Part shown: positions 24,290 through 34,917 of the stretch, one piece after another
Layout of the letters: the number at the start of each line of letters is the position of its first letter
Numbering within the stretch: the first letter of the stretch is position 1
Source of the DNA: Amphibalanus amphitrite
Lineage: Eukaryota; Arthropoda; Thecostraca; Balanomorpha; Balanidae
DNA: 64,000 bases
Assembly (NCBI RefSeq): GCF_019059575.1
Contig: NW_024883104.1
Coordinates: forward strand, 62,001-126,000
Direction: 5' to 3'
Position numbers and translations under genes: made by a program
Notes under the pieces: model-generated
Database searches by the model: none
What the model saw: only the letters and a program-made list of their open reading frames with translations
What the model was told of the DNA's origin: nothing

Positions 24290-26685
24290 ACCCGCCGCCG
24301 CCGCCGTCCGGAGGGTATAGTTGAGGAATCGGGCCGGCCGGCTCAACCCCGAGGAGCTTTCAGTAAACATGGTGACAATGTATGGGGTCCTGGTTGTATT
24401 CTGCCGGATTTAGGTCGTATCACAGGATGCAGTGTTTTCGCGGATTGGGCATGCCGGGGTGAATGTCCACACCAATACTCAAATTACAAGGGTTTAGGAG
24501 TTCTAAAATGATGCCAAGGTTGGGTAATGTTTGTCCTTTGGTGGGGACTGTAGTCCAGTGCCACTGGCAACCCCTGGGGAATTCGAGCTCCTATTTATAT
24601 TGGTGTTCCGGTAACGTATCTGTAGAGCGAGGCTGTTCGAGGTTAGTCACATTCCTCCTGAATACGCACGTCATGTTAACGTTCTTAGATGCCACCTGCG
24701 TCTGTTTTAATATGGCGTTATTAAGAACCGACCATAAGCGCTTTTCAAGCATAAAAGCAATGTACTGTTATACTCGTATACCTAAATGAGGCTTGCATGG
24801 GCCTCGCGTCTCATGCGCTTTATTCCATCTCTTGTGAGTTAATCAAACATTCGTTTATGCTTCCACGTATAGATGAAACTAGAATCTGTACACGAGCGTT
24901 GCATGACGTTATTGAGTTTAGTATGTGAACCAATTTGTCTGTGATGTCAACTGATTTGTCACATATTTTATGAGATTACCCTATGAGTGACGCGCTATGA
25001 AGCTACTTGCCACAATCGTTGAATACCAGCTGTTATACGAGCTAAAGGCGTGGCGTACTATTAATGTCACAGCCGCAATCTCAACTTTGTTCGTCGTACG
25101 GCATAGGACGTGCCAAGTCACACTAGTTACAAGGCTCTTAGCGTTGAATCGCCGTGCCCTGTCGTGGAACCCCTGGATGCCCGCTCCCCAGTGCTTCGCG
25201 ACAGGACCGAGCTAGCTGGGCCCTGTTTTAGCGCATGATGCTACCTGACGCTACCGGGTATTGACGCTCAGTTTTCTTGGGAAGGTACGCGGAATCACAT
25301 AGTTTTCCTACGTTTCCATGGAAACCGAGCGTCAATGCCTGGCATATAGCGTCAATTAGTAGCTTCATGCCGGCTGATTCAGGGCCCAGGACCACTTGGT
25401 GGTACGCGGTGCGTTGGGAGATGGCCACTAGTCATTCATGCGTGACACGGAGGGTTAGATGCCGCGGCCTTCGCTGCACAGTGCACAATTATCGGTTTGC
25501 CCCTGAACTACGGACGATATTACATTAGGTCGGAAGGCATTTGACCAAACTAGACGAACATGGGCTTAATGTGGTAGTGGATGTGGGGATGTTCTGTACA
25601 CACAGAGTCGGGCATAGCTCATGACATTGCCACCTACTTCGGACTGAGTTATAACGTTCCTGGGTGTCGGACATGAGGTTTGTGTGAGTGGGTTGGTGGG
25701 CTCTGACGCCAGACAGGCCGCACAGTGCCGCCCGGTTGTCTCTGTATGTCGTGTTTTGGGCAGTGTGAACGCACATTGGTGACATTGCTGAGGGGAACTT
25801 ATCCTATATCCTGTGAAGGGAGGCGAAGGAAAGGAGACCAACGGCCCTGTCTGATGTTGGATGTCCTTGCGTCACCGCCGCCGCCACTAACCAGCTCGTC
25901 GATACGCAGTGTTGTGTTGCCTCACAGGTTTTGTGCTGTTCTGCGATGGTTGAAGCGCCTGGTGACGTAAGAAATATATTGTACATGGATCTGATCGATT
26001 GTTTTGTTGAAAATGATCAGTGTAAGTGGATTTAGTTTCTCCTGAGAACCACTAGCTGCGTGCGACGCCAGAGTTAGGCGAAGCATAAACCAAGATAATA
26101 ACAGCAATTTACAGTATTACGACAACGCGTTTTTGCCCGTGAGAAAAAATCGTGTTAACATTTAAAAAAGGCGAACATTTGATCGTCGCGCTAGGTTCCA
26201 TTTCGGTGGGATGTGTGGTGTCGAAAGTGTTACAGACGCTAACGAGTGGAAGAGGTGCTTCTGCTTCAGTGTAAACGAACAGGTGGGCTTGGAACACTTG
26301 TTGAGCTACCATGAAACCCAACAAACAACAAAAACTGATAAATTTCATCTATTCAACTCTTCACACTCCGATCCTCGCTCACGGATAATATGTTAAACAC
26401 GATCTATTTACAAGTCGGCACATAGTGACGCCAGAAACAGATCTGGGAAGCGGGCGCCGCGTAAAATCGACCGAACAAAACACTCGCGTCTGCGCAGCCG
26501 ACCTTCAAACAAATTTGGTGAAACAAGAATACACATGCCGTCCTCGGCGGAAATTTCCCCATCGTTGACGCCCACACCGTTCGCGGTAGACACCTCGTGC
26601 CCCGGCCTTCGACAGCGTCTCGGGTTCGTCCGGCACCGCACCACGACACCACCAGGTCCCTCGCCCTGCTGCGAGCGCGCACCAC
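24290..26685. other. Spacer between TMEM104 and CUL3 3' ends
   Basis: The two genes converge on this 2.4 kb. It includes both 3' UTRs; an AGTAAA near 24361 could end TMEM104. I see no canonical minus-strand AATAAA close to the cullin stop. No further gene or clear mobile element recognised. Confidence 0.5.
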
Positions 26686-29004
26686 TTAGGCCACGTACGT
26701 GTACACTTTGCGGTCCTCCTGCGTGCGAGCCAGATACTCCTTTTCGATGAGCCCCTCGATGCGCTTCTTGATGACCACCGGCGACGGCAAGAAGCGGGAC
26801 TTGAGCTGCTCAGTGACCTCGGCCACGAGCACGTTGTGCTGCAGAGTGCGGCGGGCCTTCATGATACGCACCACGGCCGCCTCGATCTCGTATTTGCGGT
26901 CCTCGTCCACTTTGCTGCGTGTCTCGCGCCGCTCGGGCTCCGACTCGCCCTTCGCCACGCCCAGCTGGATCTTCACGCGATGCAGCTTTGATGTGAAGGC
27001 GTCGTTCACGCTGAAAGCATGGCTGGACTCGATCTCCTTCGTCTTGGGCTGCTTGACAAGGATGCGCTGTGTGGGCTTTCCGACAGCCAGCGACTGGAGG
27101 GCGCGCGTCAGGTCTTTTTCCGGTATGTTGGTCTCGTTACGGATCTCCTCGTAGGTCAGACGCTCACGGTTGTTGAAGAGCATGAGGATGCTCATCTGGA
27201 AGGTGGAGACCTGGATGATGTGCCGGCGGGGACTGCGCGTGCCGGCCGCCAGCAGTGCCGAGTTGGAGCCGCCAGCCACAGCCAGGTCGGTGGACGAGTC
27301 GTCCGACTTGAACGGACCGTAGAAGACGGCGTTCAGGTCCGCGGAGCCCAGCTGCGCCTGCAGCGTCAGCTGCCGCCCCGTGTGCTTGGCCAGGTAGAAC
27401 TTGCGGAAGGTCTCGAAGGCGGCCGCCGGCGCTCGCGGGATCTCCACCTTGATGTTTCCAGAGTGGGTGGGCCAGAAGCCGGTGGTCAGCACCCGGACTG
27501 TCAGGTCGACGCCGAACGGGTTGGCACCACCCGACTGGATGTGCTGCTTGAACTCCTCCATGATGGTGTTCGAGACTGTGATGTCCTTGAACATGCCTTC
27601 CAGCTTGGATGTGAACTGACATCCACATTCTGTCCTTAGCTTGGAGATCATGTTCTTCTCGTTGTCATCACTTGCTGACTTGTTGAGAAGCAGCCTCTTG
27701 GCCAGGTGCTGCTTGTAGTAGCGCTCGAAGACGTCTTTTTCCTGGAGGAACCGGAAGATGACCATGGTCTTGTCCAAAATGGCCTCAATCTCCTGTTCTG
27801 TGACACCCTTAGCCCCCTTCTTCAGCCTGTCATCAATGAACAGAGACAGGTACTCAGGGGACTTGTTGTTCAGGTTCAAGAAGTACTCAAAATCTGAGGC
27901 AATGCGCTGTTTGACCATCTTGTCCTTGTTGAAAGAGTTTTTCAGGAAGTGATCAAACACATCCCTTAGGTCTAGCAGGCTCTGCACATATGTGATGGCA
28001 TTCTTCCCACCATATGCAGGATCTTCTGCTACCAGTGCCCTGCCCTGTTCCCTCAGGTAGGTCGACACACAGTCAGCCAGAGTCTTCAGTCCATCTTGTA
28101 CCCTAGACAAGAGCTTGTACATGCATGCCAAGTCATCTGTTTTTTGTTGTTTCAGCATGTGGACCACACCAGAGTTTTCTATCTCGACGATCGTCTTCAT
28201 GTGCTTCTTGATCAGTTCCTCTTCCACCACCTCCACAATACGAGCCTCTGTTGACTCGTCAAGGTAGTGAGATGCTCGCTCTGCCTCTTCATTTATGCGT
28301 GCTTCCACTTTCCTGATGTATGCTGATGCAGAGTTTTCAGCCAGGAAGTTTTGACTCTCCATTCTGTAGAACTCAGCAGACTGCTGAAGGAATGGCCTCT
28401 CAAAGTCTTCCTCATACACAGCCCTGCTGTCCACACCAAGAACCATCAGCATGCTGCACGCATTCTTCACTGCCAACTTGTCAATCACCTCTCCACGCCT
28501 CTCTCTCATGACCATCTTAAGAAGTGTTTCCCTCAGGTGATCTCTGATGCCACCATATCTGACAATCTGGTCCCTGAACAGAATGAGTCCCAGGTTGAAC
28601 ACATTGTCCACATTGTTCTGCTGTACATATACTCTGTCCATGTACATGAGGATATCTCTGATCATGATCATTGATGTCTTGTGGTCATGCCACGCTTGAT
28701 TGAGGGTTGCCAGGAAGTTGTTGTTCAAAGATTTTAGCACATCCCCTCTTACTTTGGTCTCCAGATGCTGAGTTACAACATCTCTCAGTCCAGTGTACAA
28801 ACGCTCACCATGTTTGTGAAGAACCATGGTGTATGCATTTCTGTACAGCTCTTCAAAGCTCAACCCACTGTTGTTCTTTTTCTGGATTTCTTGGATGGCA
28901 TTCTTGAGGATATTCCAGATACCCTCCACATACCTTTCATCCATGGTCATCGGAAATGCTCTGATCCGCATCTTGGCGTCTTTCTTGGGTTGTGTCCGCT
29001 GCAT
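26686..29004 (-). CDS. CUL3: Cullin-3, intronless, complete
   Basis: A single uninterrupted 772-aa frame (human CUL3 is 768 aa) that aligns end to end with cullin-3: [19 protein letters not shown] near the N-terminus, [20 protein letters not shown] (the BTB-adaptor-binding first cullin repeat), [20 protein letters not shown], then the cullin homology domain ([30 protein letters not shown]) and the C-terminal winged helix ending RKVYTYVA. Lys716 in [12 protein letters not shown] is the NEDD8 site, 56 residues from the end as in human CUL3. Cullin-3 scaffolds CRL3 ubiquitin ligases: BTB proteins bind the N-terminus and RBX1 the C-terminus. I chose ATG at 29004; the codon before it is GTG. The lack of introns beside intron-rich neighbours suggests a retrocopy or intron loss; no poly(A) remnant or target duplication is visible. 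Confidence 0.96.
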   Translation of the reverse strand: MQRTQPKKDAKMRIRAFPMTMDERYVEGIWNILKNAIQEIQKKNNSGLSFEELYRNAYTMVLHKHGERLYTGLRDVVTQHLETKVRGDVLKSLNNNFLATLNQAWHDHKTSMIMIRDILMYMDRVYVQQNNVDNVFNLGLILFRDQIVRYGGIRDHLRETLLKMVMRERRGEVIDKLAVKNACSMLMVLGVDSRAVYEEDFERPFLQQSAEFYRMESQNFLAENSASAYIRKVEARINEEAERASHYLDESTEARIVEVVEEELIKKHMKTIVEIENSGVVHMLKQQKTDDLACMYKLLSRVQDGLKTLADCVSTYLREQGRALVAEDPAYGGKNAITYVQSLLDLRDVFDHFLKNSFNKDKMVKQRIASDFEYFLNLNNKSPEYLSLFIDDRLKKGAKGVTEQEIEAILDKTMVIFRFLQEKDVFERYYKQHLAKRLLLNKSASDDNEKNMISKLRTECGCQFTSKLEGMFKDITVSNTIMEEFKQHIQSGGANPFGVDLTVRVLTTGFWPTHSGNIKVEIPRAPAAAFETFRKFYLAKHTGRQLTLQAQLGSADLNAVFYGPFKSDDSSTDLAVAGGSNSALLAAGTRSPRRHIIQVSTFQMSILMLFNNRERLTYEEIRNETNIPEKDLTRALQSLAVGKPTQRILVKQPKTKEIESSHAFSVNDAFTSKLHRVKIQLGVAKGESEPERRETRSKVDEDRKYEIEAAVVRIMKARRTLQHNVLVAEVTEQLKSRFLPSPVVIKKRIEGLIEKEYLARTQEDRKVYTYVA

Positions 29005-29754
29005 CACAACTGGCTGTTTTTAGTATCAGTGAATGATAAAGCACACATACACTGCTACAGACGAATCTGCCTCCAGACTCAACGCTTCCTTTCACAGACT
29101 TCTAAATGCTCGCTGTAACTTCAGTTTCTGTTTCAGTCTCATAACGAGCGCATGATAACAAACGCAAGAAGTGGAGCAGAAACTTCAGCCTTCAATAGAT
29201 GAAAGTTATAAATTGTAGCTAACAAATCTAAAAAATAATATCGACTGTAACAACTCCACCTACACCACCAAATTATTACTTTTTTCGCGTTCCTCCTCCA
29301 AGGCAAGAGCGTTGTCAATTGTTAGTCGATTGTCATCCTCTGCTGGCATTGACCAAGGTTTTAACAAAACTGAAACCGCCTCTTGAAATGTAAATTACGA
29401 TTAATACAAATATGAAGCCATTATTTAATTTTTTGAATTTACTCATTAATTGCTAATTTTAACATTTGTCATGAAATGATGACATTTATTTAAAAGCATG
29501 AGTATTACTTTGTAATAAATGTTTTTGGAAATATACGTCATCAAAATCTGTCAAAATTGTCTCTTATGCGCCATCTGAGGAAAAATCGCATGGCTAAGCT
29601 CAAAACATTCAAAACATTTCGAGTGTTGAGTTCGCAATGTGTTCGCAATGTGCAATGTGTTGTACCTGATCTGGTGATCTCAAATTGATGAATTGTTATT
29701 ATTATTTACGATTGTGTTACAGGTACAAGACCCAGTTTCTCCTTATATTGAAAT
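29005..29754. other. Region 5' of cullin-3
   Basis: AT-rich, presumably the cullin-3 5' UTR and promoter; no core motif can be assigned. The 22 bases around TTGTACCTGATCTGGTGAT (29659-29680) recur at 30520-30540 inside the neighbouring element. Confidence 0.45.
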
Positions 29755-31018
29755 TCGAATAATAAATAATGAGTTAAGTGCATGGATCCGAGAAAATGGA
29801 TCTGGGATCTGTTCCTATGGATCCTGATCTTGGATCCGACAAGATCATAGATCCAAAAACATTCTGTTTTGGTGATTTTATGTGATCACACATCATATTC
29901 CATAGTGTTGTGGCACTTATTGACTTGGAAACAATTGGAAACCTGGTTTTAAATGTTGTGCATGTCATGTGATGTCAGGATCCACTCACGTAATAGATCA
30001 ATGTTCTTGCTTTATCATCAGATTGAGATCCTATGAAATCATAAATCCAGGGTAAATTTGTTGTACCCAGTGGCGTACCCAGGAATTTGCGAAGGACCAG
30101 GGCATTGGACGAGAGGGCGCCAATCAAGGAGGGCGCCAACAACAAGGAGGGCGCCACATATCTGAAACTTGAATGTGTCAGTTATGTTCGTACACGTGCG
30201 GAACGAACATAACTGACATACTGGACAGAGGGGCGCCACCCACCATCATCTAGGAGCGCGACGCTATCGATTGGAGGGGCGCCAATACTGGACAAAGGGG
30301 CGCCACCGGCCCACCATATCGTCTAGGAGGGCGCCACTATCACCAGAGGAGCGCCAATACTGGACAGAGGGGCTTCGCCATCAACTAGAAGCGCGCCGCT
30401 ATCGACTGGAGGAGCGCCAACACTGGACAGAGGGGCGCCAGTCACTGAGGGCGCCGGGGACGATGAGCCAAAGGGACAGGGCATGCACGGAATGTCCTGT
30501 ATGTGCGTACGCCACTGGTTGTACCTGATCTGGTGATATCATAGCTCCTAACCTGCAGTTTGCTCTGAGATTCACAGATCATAGAATATAGATCCATCGC
30601 TCAGATCCAAGAACATGTCTGAGCTTTACTACAGCCGTTCAAGTCAGTTGAGGAAACTATGAGGCGCCAAACTAAAATTGGATCAGCCAATCAACGGCTG
30701 GAGTGGGATGACCATATATGGTCATAAAATCAGAAAACTTAATCTTTTCCATGCATCCTAGCATTCAAATGAAAAAATAAGGCATAAAAATGTTTTTTAA
30801 CCACACAAGGCCTACACTCACTCGGTACACAATTAAGTGGCGGCTCTAAATCGCAGAGTTTCAATGCAAGGTCAAGCAGTGATTGGCAAGTATGGCGGAT
30901 TGAAACAGACACGCCAAAAAATGTAAGCAGCACCACAGTTTTAAAATGTCATTATTTCTATTATCCCAGATCCATTTTCTCGGATCCATGCACTTAACTC
31001 ATTATTTATTATTCGAAA
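29755..31018. mobile_element. Inverted-repeat DNA element, 1.26 kb
   Basis: Left end TTCGAATAATAAATAATGAG...GGATCCGAGAAAATGGATCT; the right end at 30963-31018 is the exact or near-exact reverse complement over about 55 bases. No transposase frame. A hAT MITE sits inside. The right end directly abuts the LINE reverse transcriptase frame. No target duplication stands out, so the superfamily is open. Confidence 0.8.
30068..30517. mobile_element. hAT MITE with perfect 8-bp TSD (450 bp)
   Basis: The element starts CAGTGGCGTA and ends TACGCCACTG, flanked on both sides by GTTGTACC (30060-30067 and 30518-30525). An 8-bp target duplication and CAGTGGCG ends are typical of hAT transposons. The interior (30105-30450) consists of about a dozen GGGCGCC/GGCGCCA blocks spaced by ACTGGACAGAGG-like stretches, plus a 20-bp-arm palindrome at 30177-30219 (GTCAGTTATGTTCG and its complement). 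It is nested in the larger inverted-repeat element. Confidence 0.92.
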
Positions 31019-32449
31019 GAGTTGGCCACCCCTCTCTGTCCAGTTTTCAAGATGATGTTCCAGCGCTCTATTGATACAGGAGTCCTGCCAGCCAAGTGGA
31101 AGGAGGGAAATGTGGTCCCGATTTTCAAGAAGGGAAACAGAGGTTTGCCTGGCAACTACAGACCAGTAAGCCTCACCTCCATTGCTTGTAAGCTGCTAGA
31201 ATCTTTTGTTCGAGATAGGCTACTGGAGCATTTCCTTGAAAACGACCTACTCACCAATGACCAGTTTGGGTTCCTGCCTGGAAGATCATGTGCCCTACAG
31301 TTACTGTTGGTGATTGAAGAGTGGCTCACCATCCTGGACAGGAGAGGTGCCGTGGATGTGGTATATCTGGACTTCCAGAAGGCATTTGATCGAGTGCCCC
31401 ACCAGAGACTTCTCAGGAAATTAGAAGCATATGGCATTGGAGGAAACCTGCTCCGCTGGGTATCTGCCTTCCTAGCAAACCGGAGGCAGAGAGTTGTGGT
31501 AGAGGGCGTTTGCTCGAGCTGGACGTGGGTCAGCAGTGGCATTCCCCAGGGCTCAGTACTGGGACCATTGTTGTTTCTAGTCTTCATTAATGATCTCCCA
31601 GATGCTGTCAGAAGCCGTTCTATGCTTTTTGCAGACGACACCAAGCTCTACCAGGAAGTGACCACCCTTCAGGACAAGGCTCTCATGCAGCAGGACATTG
31701 ATGCCTTGGGACGCTGGGCAGACAGGTGGCAGCTCCCCTTTAACCAAGATAAGTGTAAGCTGATGCACCTAGGGTCCTCTAACGAGCACTTCAGCTACCT
31801 GATGAACGGTTCCACTTTAGCTCAGGTGCATATGGAGAAGGACCTTGGACTCGTCATTGATGAAGACCTTAAGTTCCATGAACAGGTGGCGGCTGCCGTG
31901 GGTCGAGCGAACAGAGCTCTTGGACTGGTGAAGAGGGCTTTCAAAGCCCTAAACAGTCATTCTCTGCCTCTCCTCTACCGGACTCTGGTGCGTCCTCACC
32001 TTGAGTATGCAAATGTGGTGTGGGGACCTACATTCAGAGCGGACCAGGATGCCATTGAGAGGGTCCAAAGAAGAGCAACTAAGCTGGTTCGTCCATTGCG
32101 TCACCTTCAGTACCAGGATCGACTTCGAGCCTTGGACCTCCCCTCCATGTACTATAGAAGGATGAGAGGAGATATGATAATGGCGTACCAGATTCTGACA
32201 GGATGCCTGAGAGTGAAAGTAGCCGACCTTCTGCAGCTCGACACCTCAGATCGAACGCGTGGTCACCATCTGAAACTGAAGAAGAGACGAGTGAACTCCC
32301 ATCTTCGCCAGACCTCTTTCTGTCATCGCATAGTGGACAGCTGGAACAGTCTCCCTGCAGACGTCGTCGCGGCACCGAACTTGAACACATTCAAGAACCG
32401 TCTCGACAAGCTGTGGGTGAACAGGAAGTATACCCTGCGAACTGATTGA
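31019..32449 (+). CDS. LINE reverse transcriptase, 5'-truncated
   Basis: An uninterrupted ~475-codon frame that begins without ATG exactly at the end of the inverted-repeat element. It is a non-LTR reverse transcriptase: NYRPVSLTSIACKLLE, FGFLPGRSC, VDVVYLDFQKAFDRVPHQ, GIPQGSVLGPLLFLVFINDL and the catalytic FADDTKLY are all present, followed by the thumb-like WADRWQLPFNQDKC and a C-terminal region ending LDKLWVNRKY. The upstream endonuclease and ORF1 are missing. The frame is undamaged, so insertion is fairly recent. The short 3' tail of CTATT repeats fits the jockey/CR1 group, but I cannot fix the clade. Confidence 0.92.
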   Translation, partial: ELATPLCPVFKMMFQRSIDTGVLPAKWKEGNVVPIFKKGNRGLPGNYRPVSLTSIACKLLESFVRDRLLEHFLENDLLTNDQFGFLPGRSCALQLLLVIEEWLTILDRRGAVDVVYLDFQKAFDRVPHQRLLRKLEAYGIGGNLLRWVSAFLANRRQRVVVEGVCSSWTWVSSGIPQGSVLGPLLFLVFINDLPDAVRSRSMLFADDTKLYQEVTTLQDKALMQQDIDALGRWADRWQLPFNQDKCKLMHLGSSNEHFSYLMNGSTLAQVHMEKDLGLVIDEDLKFHEQVAAAVGRANRALGLVKRAFKALNSHSLPLLYRTLVRPHLEYANVVWGPTFRADQDAIERVQRRATKLVRPLRHLQYQDRLRALDLPSMYYRRMRGDMIMAYQILTGCLRVKVADLLQLDTSDRTRGHHLKLKKRRVNSHLRQTSFCHRIVDSWNSLPADVVAAPNLNTFKNRLDKLWVNRKYTLRTD

Positions 32450-32579
32450 GCATGTGGTGCCAGGATGAGCTAAAAGCTACATGGTTGGTGTAAGGGAGAA
32501 GCAAATGACCGGATTTCCTACAGGTCCTTTGTTGACCGTCCTAAAAATCCGTAACCACTATTCTATTCTATTCTATTCT
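31019..32579 (+). mobile_element. Non-LTR retrotransposon fragment
   Basis: Spans the reverse transcriptase frame, a ~110-base 3' UTR and a terminal (CTATT)n tail at 32558-32579. The microsatellite tail replaces poly(A), as in CR1/L2-type LINEs. Confidence 0.85.
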
Positions 32580-33951
32580 TTTGTATAGGTATGGCTTTTC
32601 TAATTGTGGTTCAATAATTATTTTAAATGTAAATATTTTTATTTATTGTAATGAAATTGAATCTTTTAACAATTTTCTTCCAAAATATCAATCCATTTAT
32701 GGAATGGCCAGCTGATTGTGATGCCCGGAACCTGCAGAAAAGTCGTTTTTCTATCGCCATTCTCGAGTGAATTTGCCGAATTTGATCAAATCATGACCAT
32801 GTTGATTCCTAGTGGAAAATGGAAGCCTTTTCTCTGTGATAAGTGGACGCGATACTGCAAGTACCAGCACGTTATACCGTTTTTCACCCTGGCCTTAGTA
32901 GTGAGGGCTGCATTTATGCCCATATATAGTCATCAAAAGTCTATTATTGACCAATCCATTTTTGGATCTTCGCCTTGTAGTTTCCCCAACTGTAGTGTCC
33001 ATTTCAATTTCAATCAAGAGCTCAAGCTGGGTTTGGAGAGTCATCTAGAAGAATGGGCAGCTAGACTGTGTTTCATGGTCTGCTGTTGGCCACAAATTGA
33101 ATGTTTTGTGAGCTAACAGCATGCCTGATGGGTTGTGGTCATAGGTTGTGTCATGAGACCAGTGTCTGGTCACAGCTTTTCATTAGCTCTTGAAGCACAG
33201 TAGTTTACAAAAGTGATTCATTGCTGTGAAACAGAGCTCAAGTCTTGCCCTAATTACTTTTCAGCAGTCTGGTTTTAAGATAGGGCCCCTGTCTCCAGAT
33301 ACATAAGTCATGGCTGAGCCCAGGCAAGGAGTTTAAAAAGTAGATTGAATGTTTTAATTTATGGATTGGCAGCTGGAGTCAAGAGTGCAGCACAGGCTGA
33401 GCAGCTGGGCTTGTTGTGCAGCATTGACTCAGCCTGTTCAATCAGAATATGGGAGTGCTGAGATGTCAATCTTAGCATTTTCATCAAATTTATATATATA
33501 TGTTACCTCTCCCACTCAACAGACTTAATTCTTCAACTCAGGCCATATATGAGACCTGATCTGGATGTGGCTGCTCAAACCACACTGTCATACTTCATAC
33601 TCAGAACTATGCTCAAACCAAGCTCAGACCATACTGATCCCTTTAATGATTCATTGTCTGATACTGCAGGGCACCAGAGCAGCCCAAGTCTTGGCTCTCA
33701 CCACCAAAAATTTGATTTCATTGCTGCACCTACCAGCTGAGCTATGCTAAAGGCTCATTTTCTTGCTGGCAGAGTCTCATCACCCGTACAGTGTACAATT
33801 CAGCATGATAGGTACCATGATCTTGCCACTTCTGATCAATGTTACCAAATACCAACACAGTGCTCTTTCATCGGTGTTGATATGGGTGCCGATGACCCTT
33901 GCAGTCTAGGCCCTGGGGACCTAAGAAAATTATTGTGTTTGGTACCGACAC
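32580..33951. other. Intergenic, no gene called
   Basis: AT-rich. The frame at 32718-33116 (132 codons) has no recognisable motif and no biased codon use; I do not call it. The region probably holds the promoter and non-coding first exon(s) of the downstream Tudor gene. Confidence 0.45.
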
Positions 33952-34860
33952 TTAACCCTCGCCCGTATAGGGGGGAGGGGGGGTCGAACGGACCCCCCAT
34001 GGTTTTTCGCGAATAACTCGCGTAAAAAGCGGCTGATCGCGACGAAACTTTCAGTACCCTCGCGTTCATCAATTTTACACCTACCCTGAAAATTTCATGA
34101 CCCTGACCCAAATGACCTTTGACCTGTGACCTACTTTTCGAGACCATGTTTGGCCGGAATCGCGATTCGGCGTATGTCGGCTCGCATTAGCCGCGCGTTT
34201 GCAGTCTTTTCGTGGTTTCAAGCGTTCAAACATGTGATATGATGTTGCCCCCATGCATTAGGGTGGGTGTCAAGGTCACCTGAAGGTCAGGTCAGGTCAT
34301 TGACCTTTGATAACCTCGGTTCACTTTTCCGAGTTTTACATGTTTCTAGGCCAGTTTTTTTTTAGCTGAATTCGAATTTAGCAACCATATGAACATTTAC
34401 GAAGTAGTTTTGGTGCCTTCGTAACATGTTACGAAGCTGTCAGAGGCGGTTGCCACCTACTTACTGGTTGACCTGACCTGACCTGACCCGACCTGGCCGA
34501 AATGCATGAAGACATCATCTGTGATCAAAACTAACATGATATTCGTGATCAGCACCCCGAAAAACGCCATAGCAGCCACACTTTACGACGTTCTAACAGG
34601 TCCCGATTTTCCCGACTTTTGAGTCGTTGACCTGACCTGCAAGGTCAGGTCAGGTCAACCAGGTCAACCAGGTCAACCAATGACCTAGGACCTTAAAATT
34701 GGGTATCATCGGCTTCCTCTCGTCACGGGCAACACGCTCGTTTTTTCCGCGAAGCTCTAGCTCGATCAGGGGCGAAACGGCAGGGGGGGGGGGGGGGTCC
34801 AACGGACCCCCCCCCTTATACGTTCGCGGCTGGAAAAACACCAATACGGGCGAGGGTTAA
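33952..34860. mobile_element. TTAA-flanked piggyBac-like MITE, copy 2
   Basis: TTAA/CCCTCGCCCGTAT on the left and ATACGGGCGAGGG/TTAA on the right match for 13 bases after the TTAA. Just inside each end is a hairpin: GGGGGTC-loop-GACCCCCC at 33976-33998 and its counterpart at 34790-34815. The body carries many TGACCT/AGGTCA motifs, including three AGGTCAACC in tandem (34650-34677). No transposase. It ends 58 bases before the start codon of the Tudor gene. Confidence 0.85.
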
Positions 34861-34917
34861 GACATAATGTCTACTTAATCTTGCTCCCGATGTTTCTTCA
34901 CAGGTGATGAAGTCAAG

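Noticed and set aside
27019-27639. 206-codon plus-strand frame over cullin-3
   Set aside because: Antisense shadow of the conserved cullin C-terminal domain.
32718-33116. 132-codon frame between the LINE and the Tudor gene
   Set aside because: No recognisable motif, AT-rich unbiased codons and no splice context; likely chance.
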